64,000 nt of DNA from Janthinobacterium fluminis (GCF_028595325.1 NZ_JAQQXR010000004.1:124001-188000); one strand, 5' to 3'; numbered from the stretch's first letter, positions 50,060-60,252 are shown. Notes: generated by a model not told the origin, from the sequence alone. A program made the numbers and translations.

Positions 50060-52238
50060 TGGCAATGAGCCTCGCATAATGGCCGTTCAACTGCATCAGC
50101 GCCTCGTGCGTGCCGCGCTCGATCACCTTGCCCTTTTCCAGAAAAATAATTTCGTCGCAATCCCGGATGGCGCTCAAACGGTGCGCCACGATGAGGCAAC
50201 TGCAAGCGCGGCGACGCAGATTGGCGTCGACATTTTTTTCCGTCAAGGGGTCGAGCGCGCTGGTCGCCTCGTCCAGCACCAGCAGGCGCGGGTTGGCGCT
50301 CAGCGCGCGGGCGATCTCCAGGCGCTGGCGCTGGCCGCCGCTGAAATTGCCGCCCCCTTCCGCGACGACGCTGTCGTAGCCGCCCGGGCGGGCGGAAATG
50401 ACGTCGTGGATGCACGCGTCCTTGGCCGCCGCCACCATCACGGCATCGGGTACGCTGGGATCCCACATCGTCAAATTGTCGCGGACGGTGCCGGCGAACA
50501 GCGCAATATCCTGGTCGACCGTGGCCACGGAGTTGAGCAGTTGCCGCCGCGGCAGCGCGCCGCGCGCCTTGCCATCGAAGGCGATTTCGCCCTCCCAGGG
50601 CTGGTATAAACCGGCGACCAGTTTGGCGATGGTCGATTTGCCGCAACCCGACGCCCCCACCAGGGCCACGCGCTTGCCCGCCTGCAGCGTCAGGCTGAAG
50701 CCGCTGAGCAGGGGCGCATCCAGCTTGCTGTAGCCGAAGGTGATATTTTTCAGTTCCAGCGCCCCGCTCAATTTGGCCGCCGCCAGCGCCACATCGGCTT
50801 GCTCGGGCAGTTCTTCGCAGGGGTAGCGCAAGACGTCGTCCAGGCGGTTCATATCCCCCTGAAAACTCTGGATTTTTCCGCCCAGGGCAACCAGGGCGTT
50901 GACCGGCCCGACGAAACTGATCACCAGCGCCTGAAACGCCACCAGCATGCCGATGCTCATGTCGCCGCTCATCACGCGCGCCCCGCCTATGCCCAGGACC
51001 AGCGTCGCATTCACGGCCGTCAGGAACTTGGGCAGCAAATCCAAGGCGATCGAGCTGCGGCTCATCTCTTGCATCGAGCTCATCAAACGCGCCTGGTAAC
51101 CCGCCCAGCGGCTGAAGAAATCGGATTCCGCGCCGGATGCCTTCAAGCTTTCAATCAGCATCAAGCCATTCATCGACGTGCCCATGACTTTGCTGTGATC
51201 GATCGCCAGTTTTTGGTTCAATTCCTTGCGCCGCTGCGCCACATAGCGGAGCACGGCAAAATTGAGCCCCACCACGAAGATCGTAATCAGGCTCATCGTC
51301 ACATCGTAGAACAGCATCACGGCCGCAAAAAAAACCGCCGTCAACACGCTGAGCAGCGCGCCGGCCAAGTCTTCCGACAGGATATTGGCGACCTGGTTGT
51401 TAATCCCCACCCGCGAGCTGATGTCGCCGGCCGAGCGCTGGTGGTAAAAGCCGATCGGCAGACGCAATACATGCCAGAAAAAGCGCGCGGAGGTGGCCAG
51501 CGCAATGCGGGTTTCCAGCTTCAGCAAATAATATTTTTGCAACCAGGTCAAGCCGGCCAGCACCACGCCAGTGCCGAGCATGCCGGCAACCAGGGGCCGC
51601 AGCCAGCTCTGCAGGTTGGCGACGAGGACCGTATCGATAAACACGGCCGTAAACACCGGGATCACCAGCCCGGGGATCACCAGCAGTATGCCCACCAGCA
51701 CCAGATAGGCCAGGGCGGCCTTGGCCCCGACCAGGCGCCGCCGCAAGGAGGCGATCAGGCTGGGGGGGCGGCCCGTGGCGGTGAATTCCGGCCCCTTTTC
51801 AAAGGCCATCACCACGCCGGTGAACCCGAGGTCGAACTCCGCGTCGCTGACGACGCGCCGCCCCATGGCCGGGTCGTTCAAATACACCTTGCCGTCGGCA
51901 AAGCCGTCGACCACCAGGAAATGGTTGAAATTCCAGAATGCGATCAGGGGAAACGCCAGGCGCCGCGCGCCGGCCGGCTCGGCCTTGAAGCCGCGCGCGG
52001 CCAGGCCATACTGGCGCGCCGCCCTCACCAGGTTGCCGGCCTTGCTGCCGTCGCGCGAGACGCCGCAGGCGACACGCAACTCTTCCAGCGGCACGAATTT
52101 GCCGAAATGGGCCAGCACCATGGCCAGCGAGGCGGCGCCGCATTCCACGGCCTCCATCTGCAAAATGGACGGCGTGCTGACCCGGCCTGCGGAGGCGGCC
52201 GGCTTGAGACGCTGGACGATGCGCCGGAACAGAGTCAT
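50052..52238 (-). CDS. NHLP-type peptidase/permease/ATPase exporter (C39)
   Basis: A 728-residue bacteriocin exporter. The N-terminal C39 peptidase has its catalytic set: C33 (QMEAVECGAASLAM), H106 (NFNHFLVVDG) and D122 (LNDP); it cleaves leaders after double glycine, matching the VAGG precursor at 61725. The membrane domain spans about 165-450 and the ATPase has GASGCGKST, FSGGQRQRL and LLVLDEATSALD. It fits the NHLM_micro_ABC1 type. It links the modification genes upstream to export across the inner membrane. Confidence 0.95.
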   Translation of the reverse strand: MTLFRRIVQRLKPAASAGRVSTPSILQMEAVECGAASLAMVLAHFGKFVPLEELRVACGVSRDGSKAGNLVRAARQYGLAARGFKAEPAGARRLAFPLIAFWNFNHFLVVDGFADGKVYLNDPAMGRRVVSDAEFDLGFTGVVMAFEKGPEFTATGRPPSLIASLRRRLVGAKAALAYLVLVGILLVIPGLVIPVFTAVFIDTVLVANLQSWLRPLVAGMLGTGVVLAGLTWLQKYYLLKLETRIALATSARFFWHVLRLPIGFYHQRSAGDISSRVGINNQVANILSEDLAGALLSVLTAVFFAAVMLFYDVTMSLITIFVVGLNFAVLRYVAQRRKELNQKLAIDHSKVMGTSMNGLMLIESLKASGAESDFFSRWAGYQARLMSSMQEMSRSSIALDLLPKFLTAVNATLVLGIGGARVMSGDMSIGMLVAFQALVISFVGPVNALVALGGKIQSFQGDMNRLDDVLRYPCEELPEQADVALAAAKLSGALELKNITFGYSKLDAPLLSGFSLTLQAGKRVALVGASGCGKSTIAKLVAGLYQPWEGEIAFDGKARGALPRRQLLNSVATVDQDIALFAGTVRDNLTMWDPSVPDAVMVAAAKDACIHDVISARPGGYDSVVAEGGGNFSGGQRQRLEIARALSANPRLLVLDEATSALDPLTEKNVDANLRRRACSCLIVAHRLSAIRDCDEIIFLEKGKVIERGTHEALMQLNGHYARLIANE

Positions 52239-52248
52239 ACGATGCCCA

Positions 52249-53517
52249 TCAATCTATCCCCAGCGACTTTTTCAGCACCGGCATCACCAGTGTGATGGGG
52301 CGCTGCGCGGAGAGCGCAATGCTGGCCGAACACAGCGTCCCGCTCTGTATCGAAAAGGGCGGCCCCTTGCGGGTCGACCATTCATAGCGGCTGGCATTGT
52401 CCGGCGACGGTTTCAGCGAAGCCAGTATTTGGATGGGCGGCACAACGCCCGTCAATTGCCGCACCACTTTCTCGTTGCCGAACACCCGCATCAAGCCCTG
52501 GTCGGTCGACGGGTAGTCGGCCACCGAGGTGATCAGGGCCGGCAAAAAGCCGAACTCTTCGCGTTTTGCCGTGCTCGGGCTGATTTCCACCCGCATCCCG
52601 GATTTTATTTTCTTGCCCTCGTCGGCGGGCAGGTAGATGTACGCCTCTATTTCATTGATGTCGGCGCCGGACGATTCGACGCTGACCAAGGGGCTGCCGC
52701 GTTCGACCAACTGCCCCTCCACCGCCTTCAATTCCAGCACCCGGCCGGCGTAAGGGCTGACAATCAGCGTGGCGTTTTTCGCCTCCCGCACCAGCGAGGC
52801 GACCGTCCTGCGCATATCGTCGACCTGGTTGCGCGCCAGGACGACCTCATTGTCGATGAGTTTTTTTTCCTCCAGCGCAGTCACTTCCAACTGCTTGAGC
52901 TGCGATTTCGCCGTCGCCGCCTCCAATTGCGCCGACGCCAGTTCAAGCTGGGTGTTGATCAGGGTTTGCTTGGTGATCAAACCCTGCTCCAGCAATCCGG
53001 CCTGCGACTCGATCCGCTCGGCCAGCAATTTAGCCCGTTGCAGCGCCGCCGCCAATTGCGCGGCGCCGCCCTGCGCCTGCTGCGTCCGGCTGGCGGCGCG
53101 CGCCTTGCCGCTTTGCCCGGCCAGCGCCAGCGCCTGCTCATACTGGGATTGCACCTCTTTCAGGCGGGCCTCGCTCGCCTTGATCTTTTGCTGCAATTCA
53201 TACTGCTCGACCCGGCCGATGATTTGCCCCCGCCCCACCGTGTCGCCGACCTCGACGGACAAATCGGACAGACGCCCGCTGGCCGAGGTCGTCACGATAT
53301 TGACGCCGCCGCTTTTGACCAGAATGCACTGCTGGGCCAGCAATTTAGTCGGCAGCGTCCCCATCAGCGACCACAGCACCGTGGCCGCGAGCACAATGCC
53401 GATGCCGCTCAGCGCCAGCCAGGCTTTGGCAGACGTGACCTGCAGCAAGCTATCGAGCTCCTCCGGGGAAGAGAGCCGGTCCAGCGCGACCTGTCGAAAA
53501 AGCGTGTTTTGCACCAT
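52249..53517 (-). CDS. NHLP-type HlyD secretion protein
   Basis: A 422-residue membrane fusion protein. It opens with FRQVALDRLSSPEELDSLLQVTS, the diagnostic start of NHLM_micro_HlyD proteins, then one membrane helix (about 34-53), a lipoyl half, a long coiled coil (about 100-225) and the second lipoyl half (LIVSPYAGRVLELKAVEGQLV) with a beta-barrel end. It bridges the ABC exporter to the TolC protein encoded just upstream. Gaps to neighbours are 9-10 bp. Confidence 0.93.
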   Translation of the reverse strand: MVQNTLFRQVALDRLSSPEELDSLLQVTSAKAWLALSGIGIVLAATVLWSLMGTLPTKLLAQQCILVKSGGVNIVTTSASGRLSDLSVEVGDTVGRGQIIGRVEQYELQQKIKASEARLKEVQSQYEQALALAGQSGKARAASRTQQAQGGAAQLAAALQRAKLLAERIESQAGLLEQGLITKQTLINTQLELASAQLEAATAKSQLKQLEVTALEEKKLIDNEVVLARNQVDDMRRTVASLVREAKNATLIVSPYAGRVLELKAVEGQLVERGSPLVSVESSGADINEIEAYIYLPADEGKKIKSGMRVEISPSTAKREEFGFLPALITSVADYPSTDQGLMRVFGNEKVVRQLTGVVPPIQILASLKPSPDNASRYEWSTRKGPPFSIQSGTLCSASIALSAQRPITLVMPVLKKSLGID

Positions 53518-53526
53518 GCGCTTGTC

Positions 53527-55116
53527 CTAATCAATGGGATGGGAATAGTTGCCCGAATTGAGCAATGACCCCAGGCCGACGAGATTGTCGAGCTCCAGCG
53601 TCAGGTGGTCGGTGGATGTCTCGGACAGTTCCTCATGCCGAAACATGGTGCCCGTTTCAAAACGCAGGCGCGCCAGGGCGTTTGAATAGGCCAATTGCAG
53701 CCGCAGGAAATTCACCTGGGCGCTGACGAAACGGCCCTCGATATTGATCACGTCGATCAAGGTGGCGATGCCGTTTCTTTGCTTGGCAATTTCCTGGCTG
53801 ACCGCTATTTTGTACAGGGCCAGGGCGTCGCCCGCTATCTGCAACTGGGCGGCGCTGCGCGATAACTGCTGCGCGGCGCTATCCACCCCGGCCGCCACCT
53901 CCTCCTGCAAATCGCGCTGCTGAATCTCCAGTTTGGCGGCCAGGGCCGACAATTCCCGGAACTCGCCCGTGGCCAGGTTATTACCTATGGGGAACTGATA
54001 ATTTAAGCTGGCGAACAGCGACGGCGCCGACTGCGTGCGCCCCGCCTCCTGGATAAAGCCGAAACGCGAGCCATGCTCGGACGCCTTGCCATACGTCACG
54101 CCAACATTCAAATCGAGTTGCGCCTGGTTTTTCTTGACGGCGCCCTGCAACTGGCGCCGGCTCGCCTCCCGCTGCAGGGCCAGGGCCGCCACGTCGGGCC
54201 GCCGCGCCAGCGCCGCCGCGCCCAGGGTTTGCCGTTGCGCCGGCAAAGACGGCAGCGCGTCGGACACGGCGGGAAAGGGATCGCCCGGCTCCGGCAATTG
54301 ATTACTCGCCTGCAAATCGAGCGCCAGCAAGCGGCCCAGGGTTTTCCGCGACTCGCTCAGGGCCAGCGCGGCGGCATCGAGGGCGGCGGCCTTGTCGGCC
54401 AAGTCGGCTTTCAACAACACCAGGTCGGCGCGCGGCTTTTCCGCCGCGTCCACCAGGCGCTGATAGGAAGCCAGCAAATTCTGACTCCGCTGTTCGCTCT
54501 CCTGCGCCACATTGCGCAGCGCCACCTGGGCCCGGTAATCCCAGTAAGCCAGCACCACGCGGTACACCGTCTGCGCAACCCGGCTGCGCAACTCATAGCG
54601 GCTGCGCAGCACATTCAGCTTCGCCACATCTTCCCCGGCCCGCACCGTCTCGGCGCCGCTGCCCCGCAACAAGGGCAGCGCCAAGGTCAAGTCCAGGCCC
54701 AGCACATTCTGCTGCGGGATCAGGGGTGGCAAGTCCGTTTCGGCGGCCCGCGCGTTGAGGTTGCCGCCGACCACTATCCCGTTACGCAATTGCTTGCTCA
54801 AGCCGATTTGATACCCGCTGGAAAACGCCGTCGTCTGTGCCCGCGACGACGACGGCGGCAAGGGCGTCAGCATTTTTTTATAGTTCAGCGCCGACGACAG
54901 CACCCAGTCGAATTGCCCGCCCGTTTGCTGCTGCTGGGCGCGCGCCACCTCGATTTGCTGCTCTTCCACCCGGATACCCGGATTCTGGCTCAATCCCTGG
55001 CGCACCACATCGGCCAGCGCCAAGGCGGCGGCCGACGCCGGACCCGGCGTGGCGGCCAGCGCAAGCAGCAGCAGCGGGGCGGCATGGCGCCGGCGCGAAG
55101 ACAGGCAAGCCACCAT
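53527..55116 (-). CDS. TolC-family outer-membrane factor
   Basis: A 529-residue exported protein with a signal peptide (cleavage near ASA-AA, residue 29) and the two-fold repeat of long helices typical of outer-membrane efflux proteins (LALADVVRQGLSQNPGIRVEE at the start; later ALARRPDVAALALQREASRR). It completes a type I secretion apparatus for the peptide. Its ATG is 1 nt after the stop of the upstream HExxH gene, so it is cotranscribed with the modification genes. Confidence 0.9.
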   Translation of the reverse strand: MVACLSSRRRHAAPLLLLALAATPGPASAAALALADVVRQGLSQNPGIRVEEQQIEVARAQQQQTGGQFDWVLSSALNYKKMLTPLPPSSSRAQTTAFSSGYQIGLSKQLRNGIVVGGNLNARAAETDLPPLIPQQNVLGLDLTLALPLLRGSGAETVRAGEDVAKLNVLRSRYELRSRVAQTVYRVVLAYWDYRAQVALRNVAQESEQRSQNLLASYQRLVDAAEKPRADLVLLKADLADKAAALDAAALALSESRKTLGRLLALDLQASNQLPEPGDPFPAVSDALPSLPAQRQTLGAAALARRPDVAALALQREASRRQLQGAVKKNQAQLDLNVGVTYGKASEHGSRFGFIQEAGRTQSAPSLFASLNYQFPIGNNLATGEFRELSALAAKLEIQQRDLQEEVAAGVDSAAQQLSRSAAQLQIAGDALALYKIAVSQEIAKQRNGIATLIDVINIEGRFVSAQVNFLRLQLAYSNALARLRFETGTMFRHEELSETSTDHLTLELDNLVGLGSLLNSGNYSHPID

Positions 55117-55117
55117 A

Positions 55118-56338
55118 TCAGCTCAGCTTGACGCCGTAGCCGCGTTCATTCATCAACTCGCCTTGAGCGTGGAACATCGCCCTGCCCGCCTCGGTCAGAC
55201 CATCGACCGTCGACAGCACTTGCGCCAAACCATGCGTATGCCGCAGCATGACTTCCCGCTCCCTGACATTGCGCGGTGTCGCCGCGCCAAGGCCGACAAT
55301 CACGTCATGCCAAAACAGCACCATATTCGCCGTCGCGTGGTAGGTCAGCAATATCTTGTCGAGATTGCGTTTTTTCCCCTTCAAGGTCGAGAAGTAGATT
55401 TCCTCCACTGCATCTTTTTTTGTTAAGGGCACAATTGAGCTGATCAACAAATAATGTTGATGGCTCATTTCATGCACGAACACCTCGCTGAGAAATTCCG
55501 TCGACAGGGGGAAACCGCAACTGAAGACGCCGGAATGCCAGGAAAAGCTGCCGCTCTGGCGCATATTGGGCGCGATCAAGGGGCAGGTGGCAATGCCTCG
55601 GAACAAGGGCTTGAGCCACGGCAAATAATGCGGTCCGGCTTGCGCCAGCAGATCGAGCGCGTCGGCGACCTGGGCGGCGCAGTTGCCGGCGAGTTCAGCG
55701 TCCGCGCCGGCCAGGAGCGGAATGGGCCATTGGACGATAATCTCGGGCACCGTGTCCGGGGCCGGCTCGCGCCAGGATTGCAAATAGATGTGCTCAAAAT
55801 CTTTTCGGCCGAGAAATGTCGGCGCACAATATTGCCACGGCGATTCGGGCGGCAGCACCCCGCAGTAGCGCAGGCCGGCCTCGCTCCAGTGCAGGGTCAG
55901 CGGTTCGAGCGCGCTGTCCAGGCGGGCGATCGTGATGCTGTCAGGCTTGGCCTGCACCGAAATATGGCCGGCGGCGTCGAAGATGTGGCCAGCGACGCTC
56001 AGGCGCAGCGGCGCCGTCAGGACGAAGTCCCAACTGGCCGGCACGCGCAAGGCATGCAGGGCGAACAGCGCATGGATGACGGCCGCCTCCGTCGAGCCAG
56101 TGCTCGATTTGCGCAGGGTTGCGCCAAGCTCGGGCTGCCACGCGGCGGCGGTGGTCGGCATCAACGTCATGACCAGGCTGCGGCACAATGCAAATAATCC
56201 ACCCAGCTTTGGCACCTGTTCCACTTGCCGCGCCAGCCGCTTCAGCACGCCCCGGTGGTAAGCGGTGGCCAATGTATCCAAATCCCCTGTCGCCTGGTAG
56301 AGGTGGGGGGCATAACTGCCAACGACCATTTGCTTCAT
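55118..56338 (-). CDS. HExxH-type RiPP modification protein, copy 1
   Basis: A 406-residue cytoplasmic protein of the family NCBI names mod_HExxH / aKG-HExxH-type peptide beta-hydroxylase. The metal motif is H289-E-M-S-H293, and a conserved YHATANMVLFW (H334) downstream is a probable further ligand or active-site block. It is collinear with the second copy at 58996 over the full length. ATG 56338 (MKQMVVGS) is chosen because AGGAG precedes it and it aligns with the start of the paralogue; 41 extra upstream codons are open but not coding-like. Predicted to hydroxylate the precursor core. Confidence 0.82.
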   Translation of the reverse strand: MKQMVVGSYAPHLYQATGDLDTLATAYHRGVLKRLARQVEQVPKLGGLFALCRSLVMTLMPTTAAAWQPELGATLRKSSTGSTEAAVIHALFALHALRVPASWDFVLTAPLRLSVAGHIFDAAGHISVQAKPDSITIARLDSALEPLTLHWSEAGLRYCGVLPPESPWQYCAPTFLGRKDFEHIYLQSWREPAPDTVPEIIVQWPIPLLAGADAELAGNCAAQVADALDLLAQAGPHYLPWLKPLFRGIATCPLIAPNMRQSGSFSWHSGVFSCGFPLSTEFLSEVFVHEMSHQHYLLISSIVPLTKKDAVEEIYFSTLKGKKRNLDKILLTYHATANMVLFWHDVIVGLGAATPRNVREREVMLRHTHGLAQVLSTVDGLTEAGRAMFHAQGELMNERGYGVKLS

Positions 56339-56429
56339 TCGTGTCACTCCTATGAAAAACGCAGCGGAAAATACAGCATGAGGCATGTCAAGCGGAGCGG
56401 CGCGGACCAGCCTCGCCGCATGCCCCCCC

Positions 56430-57644
56430 TTAAGCGAAGGTTGCCGCGAGCCGCCGCTCAATGGCCTCGATGGGGACGCCGCCGCGGATCAGGTTGTCGG
56501 CGACGTAGCTAAACACCCGTTTTAATGACTTGCAATAGACCGATGGATTGTCGAAACCGCGCTCCGTGGAATATCGGTGTTGCGGACTGCCGCTGCGGCA
56601 AATATTGCGCCAGAGACAACTTTGGCATGGTTCCGGCAATATTTGCTGCGCGCGGCTGACTTCCATCCATGTGTTGCTTCGAGCCAACTCGTTCAATGTA
56701 CTGCCGCCGACCCGGTAACCGGTTTCACGGAAGCGCGGCGCCAGCGTGCGAATCACATCGTCCGGGGAAATCTCGCCATTGCTCGACACGGTGATCAACT
56801 CGAAGGGATTGTTGCGGTTGCTGGGTAGCTCGCGGCACACCTCGTCATCCAGCAAGGGGCCGATAATCTCCTTCAGAAAACGCACTTCCACACCCTTTTT
56901 CCCCGCAGCAAACCAAGCCCGGCACACATCGACCATGAAGTCGCCGCAGCCATCGATGAACGCCTCGGTCGCCTCCGGCGCGCCGTGGTGAATATTCGGC
57001 CACAGGAAATTCATGTGCCTGGCCCGCAACTCGTTGACAAAATGCTCGTAGATCGCCCGGCCCGACTGCTCGGGCGCGACGACGCATAAAATGCCGGGCC
57101 TGCCGATCCGGCCGGCCTGATGCGCCTCCACGATCATGTTCCAGCCGCGGCGGGACTCGGCGTAAGTGCCGCGGCCCTTTTTGGTGACGCGCGTCCGATT
57201 GTGGATTTCTTCCGTGCCGTCGAAACTGATGCCAACGTTGACACCATGCGCCGCAAACACGTCCACCCACTCCGGGTCGATCAAGACGCCGTTCGTCTGG
57301 ATCGACAATTGCAGCGCGCATACGGGGTCGAGCGCGGTGCGCAGGCGCGTGCACATTTTCCGGAACGCCGGCTTTTTCAACAGCAAAGGTTCGCCGCCGT
57401 GCAGGCCGATATGCACATGGCGGATGCCGGAGTTGCGTATGGCCTCGTGTAAAAACACAATCAGGCCGTCCACGGTATCGTCCAAAATCGTGGCGGGGTG
57501 GATTTCAAAGGTCTTATCGTCGGAAAAAAACACGTAGCAATATGGGCAAGCCAGATTGCAGCGCTCCGTGATTTTCAAAATGACATAGACCGATGCATGT
57601 TTTGTTAAAACCATACTGTTTGGCGCAATATTGAACGTATCCAC
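56430..57644 (-). CDS. Radical SAM/SPASM RiPP maturase, copy 1
   Basis: A 404-residue radical SAM enzyme: the 4Fe-4S motif is C29-x3-C33-x2-C36 (CNLACPYC), with GGEPLLL as the SAM-binding follow-up. The C-terminal SPASM-type region has a Cys cluster (CQSCLWRNIC...) that binds auxiliary clusters, plus ...NPSVYC near the end. The overall layout is like peptide maturases that cross-link side chains (XyeB/FxsB/GRRM group). The start is GTG 57644 with GGGAG 4 nt upstream. It shares the same order of motifs as copy 2 at 60253. Confidence 0.9.
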   Translation of the reverse strand: MDTFNIAPNSMVLTKHASVYVILKITERCNLACPYCYVFFSDDKTFEIHPATILDDTVDGLIVFLHEAIRNSGIRHVHIGLHGGEPLLLKKPAFRKMCTRLRTALDPVCALQLSIQTNGVLIDPEWVDVFAAHGVNVGISFDGTEEIHNRTRVTKKGRGTYAESRRGWNMIVEAHQAGRIGRPGILCVVAPEQSGRAIYEHFVNELRARHMNFLWPNIHHGAPEATEAFIDGCGDFMVDVCRAWFAAGKKGVEVRFLKEIIGPLLDDEVCRELPSNRNNPFELITVSSNGEISPDDVIRTLAPRFRETGYRVGGSTLNELARSNTWMEVSRAQQILPEPCQSCLWRNICRSGSPQHRYSTERGFDNPSVYCKSLKRVFSYVADNLIRGGVPIEAIERRLAATFA

Positions 57645-57673
57645 AAAACTCCCTGATCAGGTAGGTGCAACGC

Positions 57674-58900
57674 TTACTGCAAGCGCGCGGCGGCGGATGC
57701 CAGATAATGCTGGCAAGCCAGGTCGACCGGCAAAGTCAGCGACGCAGCCTGATCCTGGCCCGGATGCACGCGCTTGTAACGGGCCAACTCATCAACGAAA
57801 TGGCCAAAATGTCCGTCGTGGCGACGGCTAAAATGCAGGAAATCCGCAATTTCCTCGAGCAGCGCGGCCTGATTTGCGTCGCCGCCGCGCAAGCCGCTGA
57901 CGTGCTCGATACCGCTGACAAAGTGATATTTTTGGAAGGCCAGCAAGCCATACCCGACGCGGGTGGCGAAGTCCCGCTCGGCCTCGCCTACGGCAAAGGA
58001 GGCGTCGCAGCAGCGCTGCTCCACCACCATCAACGACAGCGCCGCCACCAGCATGATGTGAAAATTTTCCGCCCATTCGCGCTGCCCTGGCACCGCGGCG
58101 ACAAAGTCATTGACGGCAGTGCTATTCCTGGCCTGCCTTATCATTGCGCCGGCGGCGACGTCGCCGACGACCGTTTCGATCACCATCACCGACTCCGCCT
58201 CCAGCGCCCGCCCCTGCAACAAGGCGGCGACCACCAGTTCAAGGCCGAGATCCATGTCCTGTTCCGCGCACGCGCGGGCCGTTCCGCCCTTGAGGGAAAT
58301 ACCGACATCCCTGGCCGCATCGAGCGGGGGCTGCTGCAACAGAAAACGATAGAATGCGGCATGCGTCAGCGCGTAGTAGGAATTCCTCGATCCGTAAATC
58401 GGCGAGGGCACGGTGGCCAGTGCGGAGGTCTTGAACACATCGTGCGCCGACAGCATGCCTGCCACGCCCGCATAATGGCAGGCGAGCAGCAATTCCATGT
58501 GGCGAAAAGCGGAGGCGTCTATGCTCCAGGCAAACGGCCCGGAAACGATGGCGCGCACGAACGCATGCTGTGCGGGGCTCAGCATGGCGCTGCGCGCCGC
58601 GTAAGCGAGCGCATTGCCAAACATCAACAGCGTCTCGGAGCGGCGCGCGGCCAGGCTCAGATAATCGTCGTTGAACGTGTCGGCGAAAAAGGCGCGTATC
58701 GTGTCTACCTGCGCCATGTGCCGCGAGGAAAAGCGCTCCTGGAACATCAGGAAAAGTGCCAGTTCGTTAAAGCACTTGCGCCGGAACAGGATTTCGCCCG
58801 GCGCCTCGCCGAGAAACGGATTGGCATACTCAAGGGTGCCGAGCAGCCAGTCGAGCACCGTGGATTTGGCGGCGCTGATTTTTCCTATATCAATTTGCAC
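57674..58900 (-). CDS. Unrecognised helical protein of the RiPP cluster (possibly DUF6895-like)
   Basis: A 408-residue protein with no signal peptide or membrane helices and a mostly alpha-helical look; it begins QIDIGKISAAKSTVLDWLL. No catalytic motif is visible. The WLL...NPFL start recalls DUF6895-type proteins found near peptide-modifying enzymes, but I am not sure of this. The start is GTG 58900, chosen because AGGAG sits 7 nt before it; a longer frame to 59008 has no start signal. It lies between the two radical SAM/HExxH pairs, so a scaffold or partner role in maturation is possible. Confidence 0.72.
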   Translation of the reverse strand: MQIDIGKISAAKSTVLDWLLGTLEYANPFLGEAPGEILFRRKCFNELALFLMFQERFSSRHMAQVDTIRAFFADTFNDDYLSLAARRSETLLMFGNALAYAARSAMLSPAQHAFVRAIVSGPFAWSIDASAFRHMELLLACHYAGVAGMLSAHDVFKTSALATVPSPIYGSRNSYYALTHAAFYRFLLQQPPLDAARDVGISLKGGTARACAEQDMDLGLELVVAALLQGRALEAESVMVIETVVGDVAAGAMIRQARNSTAVNDFVAAVPGQREWAENFHIMLVAALSLMVVEQRCCDASFAVGEAERDFATRVGYGLLAFQKYHFVSGIEHVSGLRGGDANQAALLEEIADFLHFSRRHDGHFGHFVDELARYKRVHPGQDQAASLTLPVDLACQHYLASAAARLQ

Positions 58901-58995
58901 GATACCGCTCCTGAACTGCGACAATGCCACTGCCAGCCGGGCTGGCGTTGAAAAGCGGGCGCAGGCATGTCGCGCGCCGCCACCCCGATCCCGCC

Positions 58996-60210
58996 TTAAG
59001 CATCCCAACCCCGTTCTTGCAGCAAGGCGCGCTGCGTGCCGAACATCGCCTCGCCGGCCTCGCTGAGGCCGCCGCTGGCGGCAATCGTCCCGCCCAGGCT
59101 TTTTGTGTGCGGCAGCAACTTGGCCAATTCTTCCGCCGCCAGCGCAGTGTGCGGCGTCGGCACCGACAGCAGGCCATGCCAGAACAAGGCCATGTTCGCG
59201 GTGGCGTGGTAGGCGAGGAATATCTTGGACAGCGGACGCTGCTTCATTTTGAACGAGGAATAATAAAGCGCGTCGTCGGCCCGTTTTTTCAGCAACGGTA
59301 TGGCGGCCCCCAGCATTAAAAAATATTGGTGGCTGAGTTCATGCACCAGTATTTCAGCCAGGTAAGGAGTACTCAGCGGGAACGCCACGCTGACCACCCC
59401 GGTATGCGACGGGAAGCTGGCGCTGATGCGCATGCCGGCATCATAGCTGGGGCATGCGGCAATGCCACGAAACACCGGTGCGCACCAAGACAGGTAATGC
59501 GGCCCGATGTGCCGCAGCAGCGCGAATACGCCAGGCATCTGTGTGGCGACGTCGGCGGCCAGCGCGGCCTCGTCCGCGCCGACCGGCTGCTGGGGCCAAT
59601 CGACGATCAGATCGTCGCCGCGCCGATGGCAATCCGGCAAGCGCCAGGGCTGGACATAACTGCCCTCAAAACCCTCCTCCTTGAAAAATGACGGCCTCGC
59701 GTACCGCCACCCGGCATCGGGCGCGCACTGCCCGAGGATGCGCCAGCCCCCGCCGACGGCGCCGAATTCAAGCGGAGCCAGAACGCCGTCGCGGTCGAGA
59801 ATGACGAGCTTGCCGGATGCGGCTTGCACGTCGATTTTTCCGCGCACATCAAAAATATGGCCGGCCATGCTGACCCTGACGGGGCCGCTCAGCTCGACAC
59901 ACCAAGTCCCCGCGATGCGCAATGCATGCAGCGCAAACAATGCCTGCAATGCCGCCTCCAAGGGCTTGCCCTCGTGTATGCGTTGCAGCGTCGCACCGAC
60001 CTCGGGCTGCCAGCAGGACGAGGTTGTCGGCCACGGCTGGCGCATCATCTCCCCGCAGTACCGGGCCAGCGCCTCGGCCACCGGCACGCCGGCGGCGGCG
60101 CGCGACAAGCGTTTCATCACGCCGGCGTGGAAGGCGGCTGCGACGACATCCAGATTGGCATTTGGACGATAACTCAGCGGCGCTGCACTTTCAACAATCA
60201 ATCGGATCAC
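58996..60210 (-). CDS. HExxH-type RiPP modification protein, copy 2
   Basis: A 404-residue paralogue of the 55118 gene: motif H290-E-L-S-H294, then YHATANMALFW, and the shared N-terminal pattern (NLD...AAAFHAGVMKRLSR against DLD...TAYHRGVLKRLAR). The GTG at 60208-60210 is chosen: GGAG lies just upstream and the first residue then aligns with the ATG of copy 1. The frame is open to 60237, but those codons hold the ribosome binding site. Predicted iron/2-oxoglutarate peptide hydroxylase acting on the same precursor. Confidence 0.82.
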   Translation of the reverse strand: MIRLIVESAAPLSYRPNANLDVVAAAFHAGVMKRLSRAAAGVPVAEALARYCGEMMRQPWPTTSSCWQPEVGATLQRIHEGKPLEAALQALFALHALRIAGTWCVELSGPVRVSMAGHIFDVRGKIDVQAASGKLVILDRDGVLAPLEFGAVGGGWRILGQCAPDAGWRYARPSFFKEEGFEGSYVQPWRLPDCHRRGDDLIVDWPQQPVGADEAALAADVATQMPGVFALLRHIGPHYLSWCAPVFRGIAACPSYDAGMRISASFPSHTGVVSVAFPLSTPYLAEILVHELSHQYFLMLGAAIPLLKKRADDALYYSSFKMKQRPLSKIFLAYHATANMALFWHGLLSVPTPHTALAAEELAKLLPHTKSLGGTIAASGGLSEAGEAMFGTQRALLQERGWDA

Positions 60211-60252
60211 TTTTTCTCCAAAAACGTGGCTTGCCAATTGCTTTTATCTATT

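Noticed and set aside
60211-60237. Longer N-terminus for the second HExxH protein
   Set aside because: The extra codons contain the Shine-Dalgarno sequence and have no counterpart in the paralogue.
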